A stretch of 64,000 bases of DNA from Siphlonurus alternatus (lineage: Eukaryota > Arthropoda > Insecta > Ephemeroptera > Siphlonuridae). The notes below the pieces were generated by a model. The model searched no databases and was not told the DNA's origin. It saw only the letters and a program-made list of their open reading frames with translations. Shown one piece after another: positions 1-40,068 of this stretch. Both the position numbers and the translations under genes were made by a program. The DNA is taken from the NCBI GenBank assembly GCA_949825025.1, contig OX463784.1:4184885-4248884 (forward strand), written 5' to 3'. Position 1 is the first letter of the stretch. Every line of letters begins with the position of its first letter.

Positions 1-84
1 ATAAAGAATACTATCATTAATGTATAATAATTACGTAATAATAAATAAATTATTTAATAATTTCCATCCGAGAATTATCATGTC

Positions 85-590
85 ACTCCAAAATTATGAA
101 ATATTTAAAGCGTTCTCCTCTACATCCCCTATCTAGCTAAAATATCAAGTATATTGATATTTTGACTTGTACGTTTTATGTATTAATTTTTATGTGTTAA
201 ATATTTATTTTTTATATATATATATTATACAATTTTTGACGATGCAGTTTTTCTGATGTGTGGTGAATGTTCGCTCTATGTGTATAGGCTCCTTAGCCTT
301 TTATATTCACCAATTTGGGTTATTATGTTGTTGTTATTATTTTTTTTCCCTATTCCCTACAATGTAATTTATCCCAAATAAACAAATATTATTATTATTA
401 TTATTATTATATACAAATTCAATCTAGTTTTTGAGTCAACTTTAAAAAATTCGTAATTTAAAAACTATAATATCGAATTTGTACACCTGACATTTTAGCT
501 ACTGATAAGGGATGTAGAGGAAAATATTTTAAGATACATTTCATATAATTTTCGTATGTGGTAATTTTTTTTAACATAGCGTGTAACCTT
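85..590. mobile_element. Family B MITE, interrupted
   Basis: Both arms of the family B palindrome are visible (CTCCTCTACATCCCCTATC at 116-134; GGGATGTAGAGGAAAAT in the right arm). The middle is replaced by an insertion with an (ATT)n tail at about 180-413. Confidence 0.6.
235..413 (+). mobile_element. Retroelement 3' end with (ATT)n tail
   Basis: A unique stretch ends AATAAACAAATATT followed by an ATT run at 389-410. This is typical of a LINE or SINE 3' end inserted in a MITE. The type is not identified. Confidence 0.4.
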
Positions 591-644
591 TTTTTAAAAA
601 ATTAAGCAATATGTTTTTCTTGAATTATCATCATACATTGCCAT

Positions 645-1110
645 GGACAATTTTTATCAACTTTTTTTAGTAGCTCAATTGAAAGAGGAGATCGAAGAAT
701 TTTATGAATTTTTTGAGATTTTTATTCGTACTGCATCCTGGCTAAAATAGAAATGTAAAGAGGTCACGTGACCTGGAGGCGTCACCCGTGTCGCCTATGA
801 CGTCATTGAACTGTCTGGTCAAGCAAACGATCGTCTATATAAAGCTTGTAAACAATAAATTAATTGTTGCTTGTTTCCATAGCAACGTGGCTGTTTACAA
901 GCGTTATATAGACGATCGTTTGTTTGACCGAACAGTTAAATGTCGTCGTAGGCTTTACGGGCGCCGCCTCCAGGTCACGTGACCTCTTTACATCTCTCTT
1001 TTAGCCATGGTGCAGTACGAATAAAAATCTCATAAAATTCACAGGTGTATTTTTCGACTTCCTCTTTCGATTGAGCTAGTAAAAAAATTTATGCAAATTG
1101 TACAATTCAA
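645..1110. mobile_element. Foldback element just upstream of lectin exon 1
   Basis: The arms pair over roughly 200 bp, with TTTTTATTCGTACTGCATCC and its complement, and a perfect GAGGTCACGTGACCT in each arm. The inner region holds ATCGTCTATATAA and its inverse. Each arm carries a CACGTG box. It ends about 35 nt before the exon 1 acceptor junction. Confidence 0.75.
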
Positions 1111-1145
1111 CAACCTCCTTTCGCTTACGTGTCTCTTCATTCCAG

Positions 1146-29069
<27,924 letters not shown>

Positions 29070-29124
29070 AGAGACTAGTTTTTACGTTCCCTGAGCATTT
29101 TACTGGAAACTGCTCAACAAGCGT

Positions 29125-29300
29125 GGATCCCGGTGGGGGCTATAGCCCCCCCTTCCCCGAAAATTTGGATTTAACATGGGCAATATAGGCGTTTCCTCTC
29201 CACTCCAATTTTTTTAACATTATTTAGGCAGCCCCCCCCCCCCGGAAATTTGGCAGCCCCCACCCCTGATTTTTTTTTCTGGATTCGCACCTGCTTTTTA
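29125..29300. mobile_element. Family R repeat
   Basis: GTGGATCCCGGTGGGGGC, TTAACATGGGCAATATAGGC and CTGGATTCGCACCTG; same layout as 37805-37970. Related fragments at 13545-13615 and 41565-41665. The GGATCC-type ends suggest a hAT-like element but no TSD was found. Confidence 0.5.
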
Positions 29301-29928
29301 ACCTTGCATTGAAGAAAAAAAAAAAGAAAAGAGGGAAACATCTAATATTTACTAATTATAGTGTAACATATGTATGAAACCCCGAACCTTCCGAAACCCT
29401 TAACTCTAATATTTATATATTATTAAAATTGTATGTAAATAAATTATTGTATATATGTTTTTTCTATTATATAAGGCACCACCATTATAATTTAAAAGGT
29501 CACTTTTTTTAATTAATTATTTAATATATTCAACACACTATTTTCGTAAGACACTATATTATTTGAAGTTGATATAATAATATATATATAATTATGGCTG
29601 TCTTATTGTTTTACTTAATTTTTTTATAGGAAGGCACTAATTAAAGTGAAATATTTAACTTATTATTGCATAGTTTGCTACAACATATTATATTATAAAG
29701 AGCTAGCGCAAAAAAAAAATAAAATACTAAAAATTAAATTAAGCTATTGATATAATACTGCAATGAGACAATTATAATCAAATTCACGATTAATTAATAT
29801 CATATGCAAATATAAATGCAACAAACATTAGCAAATATTTTTTCTCTTTTTCTACGGGAAATCTATACTATATAATATTTTAACATTGTTAATTAACACA
29901 TAAAGCATGATAAAGCTATAGCAATGCG
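29301..29928 (+). other. AT-rich, lectin 3' flank
   Basis: No gene. Contains the candidate poly(A) signal at 29438. Confidence 0.5.
29438..29443 (+). terminator. Candidate poly(A) signal of the lectin gene
   Basis: AATAAA about 370 nt after the lectin stop codon. It is the first clear one, but in AT-rich DNA it may be chance. Confidence 0.3.
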
Positions 29929-30250
29929 TAATGGACAATTTGCATGATATTTTTTTATTACAGAAATGGATAGAGGTTACCAAATTATGCTACCCTGAAT
30001 TTTTTCAGATTTTTTTGAGAGCGGGAACTATTTTCAAAAAAAAATTGAAAGTCAGTTTTATGACGTCACGGGCGTTTAGCGCCTATCCTTTTCTTAAGGA
30101 CAGACTCCTCGTGACGTCATAAAATCGTTTTTCAATAATTTTTTAAAAATAGTTCTCGGTCTCTAAAAAATTTGAAAAAATTCAGATTAGCATAACTTTG
30201 CACCCTCTATCCATTTCTGCAAAAAAAAACGTCATGCAAATTGTCCATTA
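29929..30250. mobile_element. Family A MITE
   Basis: AATGGACAATTTGCATGATA to CATGCAAATTGTCCATT; two GTGACGTCA-type sites. Confidence 0.9.
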
Positions 30251-31591
30251 CAGCCTATAATAATTCATGTATATAAGTTACAATAAATGCAATGTTTGTT
30301 TCCGTGCTAAAAAAAAAAAATCTAAAAATTATACAAAAGACAAGCTTATAGTTCCGTGGAAATTCTTTTGCATTTTTTAATGCAGCACTTTGAGTTATGT
30401 ATTATTTATTTTTTTAATATATTAAAACTAAAACGTCCTCAAAATACTTGTTGTCAAATGTTTGCATGAATATGACATTGCAGTATTATTAAGCACAGTT
30501 TTAATTAATTAACAGTGTTGGAGGGTCCAAGCATATGTAAAAAAAATTTAATACATCAAATTCTATATTTCTGTTTCGATGAATTAATTTATGAAAAATT
30601 TAAATTAATTAAATAATCTAATTCAACCTGTTTTTCCGAAAAATGTTAGTGACGTAAGTATGTGAGGCAGATCAAGTTGCTGAATTCCTCGATCGTCAGC
30701 AGTTTAAATCACTATACTGTCAGTAAGCCTCTTTTTTCATAACAATTATACTACCCCCATGATTAAGGAAAATATAATATATTGTAATTTATATAAACAT
30801 TAATTAAGTATAATAATATATATATAATTAACTATTGTATTCTTCATAATCGGATTACCTAACCTGTAGTCTGTTTTCTGAATAAATATAATAAATAATT
30901 TTAAATAATAGTTAAATTGCATGCAGTATATTTTTTAGACGTTTCTTTATTACTTTTAAATCACAAGCAGTGTCTCCAAAGTTCTTCTATGTACGAACTT
31001 TGGTATCAAAAGGCAAAGCAGGCTTGTCTTGTGTGTCTGCCAGAAAGTTGCCCGCCTCCTGCGCTGCAGCTGCCGAGACGAGCCAGGAAGAGTGAGCGGA
31101 GCGGAGTGCCTTGCGTTGCTCGCGACAAAGGCTGGCCACTCCGCGTCTGGCTCGCATAATACTCCAGGAGGTCGCGTTCGACGTAACGTTGTACGCCCAA
31201 TGTTGGTGGCGCCACGAGGTGCAGCGGTGGAATTATGAAGTAAATCTTAAAATGATTTTACGTTTCTTTGAAAATTATATTTCACATAAATATACTAACA
31301 TAAATATTATTATTATATAATTTATAGTTCATTCTTTTCAATAATTATAATAATATATATTTCAAAAAATAATTAATTAATTTATTAAGAAATGAAACAC
31401 AAAGAAACTTAATTAATATTTATTATTTTATATGATCGCAATTTTTTTTCTACACGGCAAATTTACGATGTTTATATATTAACATCAATAGCTACAATTT
31501 ACAATGGCCTGCGTTGCTATATTTATATATGCGCACATATAGATCCGAATATATCAATTATATAGACGCATACTCATGTCGGTTAATCTTC
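30251..31591 (+). other. No gene recognised; AT-rich with one GC-rich patch
   Basis: 30990-31215 is GC-rich, open in several frames, without a domain pattern. The rest is AT-rich. Confidence 0.45.
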
Positions 31592-31762
31592 TTTTTTTTA
31601 CAAGGATATACACCCCTAAGAGCCTAAGGCTTACAGCTCACGGCGGGGTACTGGTATTAGGGATAAGGTAGGGAACGGATAGTGGCCACGGCCTGCATGC
31701 TTACGCGTCCCAGCATTCGCTGAGGTGAGACTGAGGGAACCGTGGAAAACCTCAGTCAGGAC

Positions 31763-32310
31763 CAGGGCCGTCCCATGCGCACGGTGCATACGTTTAATTT
31801 TTTCTGCTCTATTATAGAGTTTTCCGTAAATTAATAGCCACGGCTTAGAAAAGCTGCGCAGAAACGAGTTTTAAATGTTAGTAGTCTACTGCGCACGGCT
31901 CTGCGAAGTGTGCATGATAAAAAAGCTTGAATCCAAATGAAGCTGCGCAAACGCTAGGTGACTAATCTGCGCACAGCCAATAGCAACTTTGTATGCTTTA
32001 TGAACAAAGATACGAACTTCTACCCCAGATTGCTTGCGAACTGCAGTGTTTAAAAATTCTTTTAATACGTTACTGCAACCGGTTTGGCTTGTAGTATTGC
32101 AAATAAATATCAAATTTGAGATGAGATAAAAAGCAACGTTCTCGCTAATGTTGAACAAAAATTCTGCTCCGGTAGGGGCCCCTCGTGCAGCAAAACAGCT
32201 GTTTTTAGCTCACTACGTGACGTCACCTTGGGTGTTTTTGGCCAAAATGCGCAGATCAGTCCAAATTCGTAGGGCTGATGGACCTATCTATTATAGTTGT
32301 ATCATGACGA
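31763..32310. mobile_element. Insertion in the 5S-SINE with hAT-like left end
   Basis: Begins CAGGGCCGTCCCATGCGCAC, a hAT-style 5' end. AGTCAGGAC is present on both sides (31755-31763 area and 32307-32315 area). The right end does not show the matching inverted repeat, so the element is incomplete or composite. Confidence 0.5.
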
Positions 32311-32373
32311 GTCAGGACGGACACCTCTACTTTTTCTCAATGGACCAAAGCGCGATATCCAAAGCCTGAGGAA

Positions 32374-32885
32374 CAGTGATGCAACGCTTCGCGAAGCTTC
32401 GCGCGAAATTTCGCTAGTTTCGCGAATATTCGCGAAGTTTCGCAAGCCAAGTTTCGCGATAGTTTCGCGCGAAACTTCGCGAAATTGATATATTTGAATT
32501 TCCCGCTCTACTTTTTCGAATCGTATTTAATGAATACGCCGTTTTTCTTCCTAATTTTACTTTAATGACAGGTTTAATTGCATAAATGAATTAAAAAAGA
32601 GTTCAATTTAATTTATTATATATAAAAGAATTTATTTATTTTTTATTAATTTTAAAAATTACTTTTAATTATTTTTAAAATCATTGAACACATTCGAGGT
32701 TAGACAGGTCATGAAAGGGGCCATTTTATCTTGTTTTCTTAAATTTTTTATGAATATATGAAAAATCGCATTGCGACAGTCATTTTTTAAATTTCGCGAA
32801 ATTTTCGCGAAGTTTCGCGAATATTCGCGCGAAAGTTTCGCGAAAGTTTCGCACACCATGTTTCGCGCGAAGTTTTGCATCTCTG
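32374..32885. mobile_element. hAT-type MITE rich in TTCGCGAA, copy 1
   Basis: 512 bp with ends CAGTGATGCAACGCTTCGCG and GTTTTGCATCTCTG, flanked by the octamer CTGAGGAA on each side. Both subterminal zones are built of overlapping TTCGCGAA palindromes. Confidence 0.9.
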
Positions 32886-33610
32886 CTGAGGAACCACACA
32901 CAAGTGCATCACTGCACTGGGTGGAAAGCGCGAGACGAATTTACCCCAGGGAGGGAGCAGCGTATTTTTTTCTTGAAACGGTCACCCATCCAAGTACTAA
33001 CCAGTAACCACGCTCGACGTAGCCTGACTTCGGTGACCTAACGAGAACCGGTCAATCCCTGGTAGCACAATCCACTATAAGCTCACTCGAATTCCACGTG
33101 GACTTATGGTGGACCATCAACGTGGATTTCACATGCAGGATGACAATAATCGCATACTTTTTCCACCATAGATTTATGGTGGTTTTCTCCACTATGGATT
33201 TTCCCACCATACATCCATGACCTGTTATGTTTGCAAATATACTTACTTTGCATGATATTAATTTCCAGTAAATTTTTAAAGCACCAAATAAAATTCAAAA
33301 AATTAAAAAATATTAATAATAAAATATGTGCACAAAAATAAAAAAATAAAGAAAGAAATATAGTAACGCAAGTGACCATGACAAATAAATATAAAACTTT
33401 ACCATTTACATTTAAAAAATAGATATACCCTTGTCAAATATAAATATACAGTATTCACAAATACACATTTTATTCAGAAGTGAATATTCATATATATTCT
33501 GCATGGCATATTCATGTTTAGCAAATCCAGGTATAAACACATTTTACTGGGAGGCATGGATATATAATCCCTTTGAGATTTTCTTCCAATTTAATGACAT
33601 CACAAATTCA

Positions 33611-33712
33611 CTACCTTTTACATGACAGATTCGCGGACGACGTACGGCCTCATAAGAATAACACCATCCGTCGTCAACGAATCTGTATTCAATACCATCA
33701 TGTAAACGTAAT
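33611..33712. mobile_element. Family P MITE, diverged
   Basis: TTTTACATGACAGATTCG, CCTCATAAGAATAACACC and CATCATGTAAACGTAA; left end degraded. Confidence 0.7.
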
Positions 33713-34019
33713 AATTGTCGGCTTCCCAGCAACCTAGCTGGCAATTCAGCTGGCCGGTAGTCTGTAATTAGGTTCCTCCTGTGAACAGAAATGGATATGT
33801 TTGTAAAACATTGCTATGATATTTATTAAAATTTAAAAAGAAATATGAAGGTTTCCAGCAGACCAAATACCATCCTGCACCAAAGTGTATGAAGCTGACA
33901 ACATTGAACCTGAAATTAACGATACCTTACCTGGTAACTTGCAGTGCACTGTAAGACTGTCAAATTTCTTGTCGGCTGCCTCGGCTGAGTGCTTTTTGCA
34001 GGCATGCATGGCATATAAT

Positions 34020-34262
34020 ATATGATATTCATACTACATTATGCATGCTGCATGCATATGCATACGGTAGCATATATTACGCCCTCTATAACCATTAACA
34101 TTACATTTGTGTATGTATGCATACAGTTCTGTAACATAAAAGCTATGCATTCAAGCAGCATTAAATATGCATGCGCGATGCATATTCATATTATGCATAT
34201 TATATGCATGCGTACTGTACATAAATATGATACTGTATGCATATTATATGCATCATATCATA
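34020..34262. repeat. ATGCAT-rich palindromic tract
   Basis: About 240 bp dense in TATGCAT, GCATGC and ATGCATAT words, within the 2.1-kb element. Confidence 0.75.
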
Positions 34263-35250
34263 GGTAGCCTTTGGCTCAGATATTTAACAAAAAACAAACG
34301 TACATACCTGATTCTCTGGCACACTACTTAACAAACAAAATAATGAACACGTTCATTACCTTAAATTTGGACAGTATATACCTCCATTAAGTCCAATAAT
34401 TAACAGACGTAGAATAGTTGATATTCACCCAACCGAAAGGCTGTCAAAGGAAAAAGCAGCAACAAAACCTGCATGGAAGTTGGTGGTTTAACGCCACCTA
34501 GAAACAGAATTCATCACAAAGCAACTGGTACTACCTATTATATACAATACTGAAACATAATAAGTACTAAAATATAACTTATCTGATCTGAATATCACTC
34601 GAAATCACTGAAATGCTCTCTTTTAAGTAGTCTGACAAATGTTGTCGCCATGGTGAAATTGCTCCGCTGCACTTTTTTTATTTTTTTTTTGTCGCGTAAT
34701 ATTCAATTTCCATTGCGCATGCGCAAGAAATTGTGAAATTTCACCCGCGACTCCGCAAATCGTGGAGTTCTCGTGGGGCTATTCCACGCAAATCAAAATA
34801 AACGAATTAAATAACTTTATAATAAAAAAAAATGAGAAGAAATGTCACGGTAATGCACATAAAGAGCAAATAACTTAAAAACTTAAAAAAAGCAAAAATA
34901 TTAAATTTTTAATTTTATGGACAACTGGTGGAGCTGGTGACCGGTGGTCCTTTCCATTGGTTGTCCACAAAGAACTTAGATTCTAAGCAAATATTTTTTT
35001 AAACACGTTCAATTTAAATAAATTTATGATTGCCGTATATGGAGGGTTTTCCTTAATACACAGAATCGATTTTTAATCAAGTACTGTAATTTTTAAACTA
35101 GTGGAAAAAAGTGGAAGACTTGTGGAAAAACCCATTCCACAACTTTTCCATGTTAATCCACGTTTAATCCACTACGAGATCCACGAGTGTGCTACCAGGG
35201 ATGCACTGCGCCACGCTGCCCACGCTCGACCTCTATTCTTATTTTTTGCT

Positions 35251-35699
35251 TGAAAAACTGGAAGTAATTACAATAAGATTTATATAATTAGTTTACTATA
35301 ATTAAATATAATATAGTTTGTCAACATTTACTATAAATTATTAGTTTCTTAAACTTAAATCTTAAGTTTAGGGTCAATGTTCGCACTCAATACTCAATTA
35401 AGCACCGGCCTCTCTTTCACCCTGCGTTCACCCGTTCACCCCGTTCACCCGTTCACCCCGTTCACCCTCGGTTCACCCTATTTAGCGGCAAATGATTGAA
35501 ACGTTTTGAAATTGTTCTCCTTTGTCCCAAAAGAGCGCAAAACAACTCAGACACTGTACGTCTCTGAAAACAACTTATATATCTTATATATTATTCTTTC
35601 TTAATTTTAACTCGCTAGTTCACTTGAATTCCTTGCATGATGTTAAGATATGCATAATTATAATATATATGTATCTCATAACTTAGAACATAGAACTTG
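35251..35699 (+). other. No gene; CGTTCACCC short tandem repeat
   Basis: 35424-35478 has about six copies of CGTTCACCC variants; the rest is AT-rich. Confidence 0.6.
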
Positions 35700-36050
35700 G
35701 TGGGTGTGTGGCGCAATGCGCGCTTGACCGGGTCTTGCCAGATCACCGAAGTCAAGCAACGCCGCGCGTAGTTAATAGTTGGATAAGTGACCATTTCCAA
35801 TAAAAACTATAATGTTTCCCACCAAGGGGTAAATCGTTGCGCTTTTCCACTATGTGATTCCCCTAGCTTTGGACCATTGCACTTTCGGTTCATTGACGAA
35901 AGCTGTATAGCGTCCATTCTAGCTGAGGTTTCCACGTTTCCCTCAGTCGCAGGCATATGCCGGGATGGATTGCATGGCCGTGGTCGCCACCGTTCCGGAA
36001 GAGCCCGCGAAACGCTCAAGTTAGGGTTTCGGAAGGTTCGGGGTTTCAAA
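35700..36050 (+). mobile_element. 5S-SINE, second subfamily
   Basis: 5S-like head GATCACCGAAGTCAAGCAAC and GTTGGATAAGTGACC, then TTGCGCTTTTCCACTATGTG and GCTGAGGTTTCCACGTTTCC. Confidence 0.85.
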
Positions 36051-36182
36051 GTAATATAATGTAATTAGTAATTAGAAGTACCCAATATAGGGTTTGATTA
36101 AAAAAAAATAATAACTTAGAACATTATAATTAAATAATTATAACCCCATGATTTACAAAATGTTTGCATAGATCAATATGAG

Positions 36183-36507
36183 TAATGGAGTACCGACATC
36201 TATTTTTTTTATTGCAGAAATGGATAGAGGGGGTGGAAAAAAATGCTACTCTGAATTTTTTCAGATTTTTCTGAGACCGGGAAGTATTTTTAAAAAAAAA
36301 TTGAAAGTCTTTTTTAAAGACGTAACGAGGCGCCTCTCCTTAAGAAAAGGATAGGGCAATAACGCCCGTGACGTCATAAAACGGAATTTCAATAATTTTT
36401 TAAAGATACTTCCCGGTCTCAGAAATACCAGAAAAAATTAAGAGTAGCATATTTTTGCACCCTCTATCCATTTCTGCAATAAAAAATTTTGAGGTTGATA
36501 CTCCATT
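36183..36507. mobile_element. Family A MITE
   Basis: TAATGGAGTACCGACATC to GAGGTTGATACTCCATTA. Confidence 0.88.
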
Positions 36508-36667
36508 ATTTTAATGCTAACTGCAATAACTGTGCATTTAAATAATTAAAATTAATCTTATAAATTTCTTTGCTTATAAAGTTATTATAGCATAAGACAA
36601 TTAATGTATTTTATGATGTTTAATTTTCATGAGAAAAAAAATTATAATGTCAATAGATCAATATAAA

Positions 36668-36990
36668 AAGGGTAAGGTAACACACCCAATGAAAAAATAA
36701 ATAAATAAATAATAAACATGGAATGAAATTTATGAAATATATCTTACAAATTTATCCTCTACACCCCTTGTCAGAAAATATCAGATATACAAATTCGAGC
36801 TAGTTTTCGAGTTATGAATTTTTAAAGTTGACTATACTTTAACATGGAGAAATGAAACTTCCATGCTAAATTGCTCACTTGTAAAATTTGACAACTCAAA
36901 AACTAGATCGAATTTTTTGTGTACTACATATTTTAGCTATGTTTGATGTAGAGGAGAACATTTTAAGATATTTAAGACATTGGGCGCGTA
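36668..36990. mobile_element. Family B MITE, shortened right end
   Basis: AAGGGTAAGGTAACACACCC at the left; right arm to GACATTGGGCGCG. Confidence 0.75.
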
Positions 36991-38339
36991 TTATAATAAT
37001 ATGCATGGTGCTATTAAGACTACCTATAATTTATATCAGTTTTGTGAAACCTATAATTAAGCTTTTAGTGTATATAAAAGTATAATTATTCTTAAAGATT
37101 GACCTCAGTTGATTTGGATCTCGAAAATCGACCCTTGATTCTAATGAGACTTCCTATACAAAAATCGTACCTTTGCGGCACAATTTTGAGTATGTTTTGG
37201 TATAAAATTAAAGACGCAATTTGAGATCTTCATACGGCATTAACTATAAATATATACTTTGAATATTATATGATATATATTTGTTTTGAAAAATGGCGTT
37301 ACTAACTTCCTTCTTTAATACGACGCGCGTGACGTCAGACAAATAACGACAGAAAAACAGACTTTATAAATAAAGTCAACTTCCCCTCCTGTGTTGGTCG
37401 CCCGCCCCTCTCCACTTACAAGGGGGTATTTCATCCGGGGGTATTTCGTCCGGGCGGGGATATTTGGTCCGGGGGTATTTGGTCCGTGATTCCTTGCAGA
37501 ATCTTGCAGGAGTCTTTAAGCTCGCCAAAAATAGGTTGCTTATTTTTTTGAAGTGGATCTGTTCGACCAGTTTTGAGAAAACTGAGGCAAAAGTTTATAT
37601 TTGGCCTTATGGACAAAAACCGGAAATGGAGCTGTTGTGAGAAAACCGCCCCCTTGAATTTGCTCAAACCATAATTAAGTTTTAGAGCATTCTCGATTTT
37701 TTAAAATTTATTTCTTTCGATTCCGTTCGACAGAAATTTCCCGTTTCCGGTTTGTAATGAGGTCAATCGTTAGTTAAATTGTTTCACACATTTTAATAAT
37801 TTACAGGGGATCCAGGGGGAGGGGCTGCAGGCCTCCCCCCAACCCCCGAAATATTGGTTTTAACATGGGCAATATAGGCCTTTTCCCGCTTCATTTTTTT
37901 TTATTTAGCATTGGCTATTTGGAGGCAGCCCCCCCTTCCTAATTTTTTTCTGGATCCGCGCCTGTTAATTTACGCAAATGTAATTTTAATTAATTATGTA
38001 ATTAAGTAAATTACTGATGTTATAACATTTTATTTTTATATTGATATTTATTTATTTGTTAAATAATTTTGACGTTTAACGGCCATGCATATTATATAAT
38101 ATTATATTATATGCTTTTAATAGGCCCCTATTTTAATATTTTAATTGTATAGCTATATCATAGACGTAAATAATAAATAAATGTACTTGCATGGATTAGT
38201 AATTTGAGATATATTATTTATTATATATATTATATTTCCATACAAATTAATGAGCTAGCTTGTGGAAGAGTAGAATTATTTCATAATATGTTTCTTATAA
38301 AAAAATAAAGTACTAAAGAAAGAACACATTATATAAAAA
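36991..38339 (+). other. No gene; G-rich short repeat and family R repeat
   Basis: 37425-37492 has four copies of GGGGGTATTT(C/G)(G/A)TCC. 37805-37970 is a family R copy (GGGGATCCAGGGGGAGGGGC to CTGGATCCGCGCCTG). The rest is AT-rich. Confidence 0.55.
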
Positions 38340-38345
38340 TTGAAC

Positions 38346-38351
38346 TTTATT
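38346..38351 (-). terminator. Poly(A) signal of the FKBP gene
   Basis: AATAAA on the minus strand about 50 nt past the FKBP stop codon. Confidence 0.65.
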
Positions 38352-38399
38352 GTTGCTACATAAAAGAAATCGACATCAGATGTGAGAATTCCTCGCGAT

Positions 38400-38449
38400 C
38401 TAATTTCCTCCGATGCTCAAAAGTTCCACGTCAAAGTTGAGGGTGGCTC
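38400..38449 (-). CDS. FKBP exon 3: last strand and stop
   Basis: A 50-nt coding exon after acceptor TTTGCTTGCAG, completing the split Gly and encoding [15 protein letters not shown] with TAG. It is too short to find by ORF length and was identified by the conserved FKBP ending. The poly(A) signal is about 50 nt downstream. Confidence 0.88.
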
Positions 38450-39857
38450 CTGCAAGCAAATAATTCAGTTGGTGACGAAACGTATAATATTTAACCATAA
38501 GTTATCCCGAGATGAAATTAAATTTCATCTTTTATTAGCTATAGTCCAGCAAGCGAGAGTTGGACCACGGAAATGACGTAATTTCAGTAGTTTTTTCTTC
38601 CGGTTGCCATGGTATAACCCGCAATCGGAAGTTTTCTGTACGTCATTTCCGGCAATTTTTATGGTCGAACTCTCGCTTGCTGGACTATATTAAGGTAGAG
38701 ATAACGTCAATCAGCTGTTTGACGACAGTCCACTTTGATTAACATGTAAACCTTAGCAAGTTCACAACAATTCTGATTTTTTTTTTTTTTTTGAAAGGCA
38801 GATATTAGTACCTAAAAGCCATACAAAAAATTTCAAAACAATTTAACGAGACGATTATTTTTAATTAAGTTTTTAGTTTGTCTCTCCATGGGAAAGCCCT
38901 ATGCTGAAAATTAAAAAATTAGTTAAAAAAAAATCGGCTCGTTAAATTGTTTTGAAATTTTTTTCTATGGCTTTTAGGCACTGTTATATCTGCCTCCCAA
39001 AAAATTTCAGAATTTTTGTGAATTTGCTAAGGTTTATATATACATGTTAGTCAAAGGGGACTACGTCGAACAGCTGATTGGCGTTATCTCTACCTTAAGC
39101 TGTCTCCTCGTCTTATCCTCTCACAATTTTAGAGGAAGAAAGAGGTGAATAGATGATATATATATATATATATTATTATATATTACGTCTTTTTTCTTAA
39201 TTCTTATATTAAGTTCGCAAAATATTAGAAATAATGGGGGGCATTCACAAAGCACTTTAACCCCCACTTAAGCCTTAATTTTTATCCCTGCAAGGTGCTA
39301 AACCAGGGGCTATAAACCATGTTTAAGCTCCTAGTTTAGCACCAGTTTTTTTTTTTATATATAAGGATACACCCCTAAGATCTTACAGCTCGCGGCGGAG
39401 TAATGGGTAGGATTGAGAATTGAGGCTAAAGTGTGGGGGTTAAAGTGCTTTGTGAATGTCCCCCGGCCATTGTTTCCATTTCATCCTCAATTTTGAGCGA
39501 GGATGAAAATAAGATGTGTTATAGAGGTGAAAAGATTAGGTTTAGACGTGTTAAAGATGAGTTGAAGACGTAATTTTTCAACTATAAGGGCTGGAGCTAC
39601 AATGTGAATACATCTGGACATTTTTGATAAAATTGACTCCAGCATAGTTACCGCCTGGAATGTCGGCCCCGGCCCCACGGTCCCCGTATCCCAGATGTGG
39701 AGGGATGGTCAGACGTCGCTGCTCCCCCACACACATGTCCGTGAGACCCTGGTCCCAGCCCTTGATCACCTGTCCGGCTCCCAGCGTGAACGTGAACGGT
39801 TCGCTGCGGTCGTAGCTGGAATTTTATAATTACAATTAAATATTGTTCTTAAAGTAT

Positions 39858-39928
<71 letters not shown>

Positions 39929-40021
39929 TTTGTTTGTTTGTTTGTTTGTTTGTTTGTTTGTTTGTTTGTTTGTTTGTTTGTTTGTTTGTTTGTTTGTTTG
40001 TTTGTTTGTTTGTTTGTTTGT

Positions 40022-40068
<47 letters not shown>

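Larger units (their letters stand above)
33057..35200. mobile_element. 2.1-kb element with CCCTGGTAGCACA ends and AT flanks
   Basis: TIR CCCTGGTAGCACA/TGTGCTACCAGGG with an AT dinucleotide at each border inside the 5S-SINE. A 2-bp AT target duplication is described for ISL2EU-type elements. Subterminal TCCAC/ATGGTGG motifs. No transposase frame, so non-autonomous. A family P MITE is nested at 33611-33712. Confidence 0.75.
31592..35250 (-). mobile_element. 5S-SINE split by three nested insertions
   Basis: SINE pieces lie at 31592-31762, 32311-32373, 32886-33056 and 35201-35250. Read together they follow the order of the 11283 copy: tail, central motif, GTGCATCACTGCACTGGGTG, 5S-like head. Insertions occupy the gaps. 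Confidence 0.8.

Noticed and set aside
34022..34267. His/Met-rich 81-codon frame
   Set aside because: By-product of the ATGCAT-rich tract inside a transposon.
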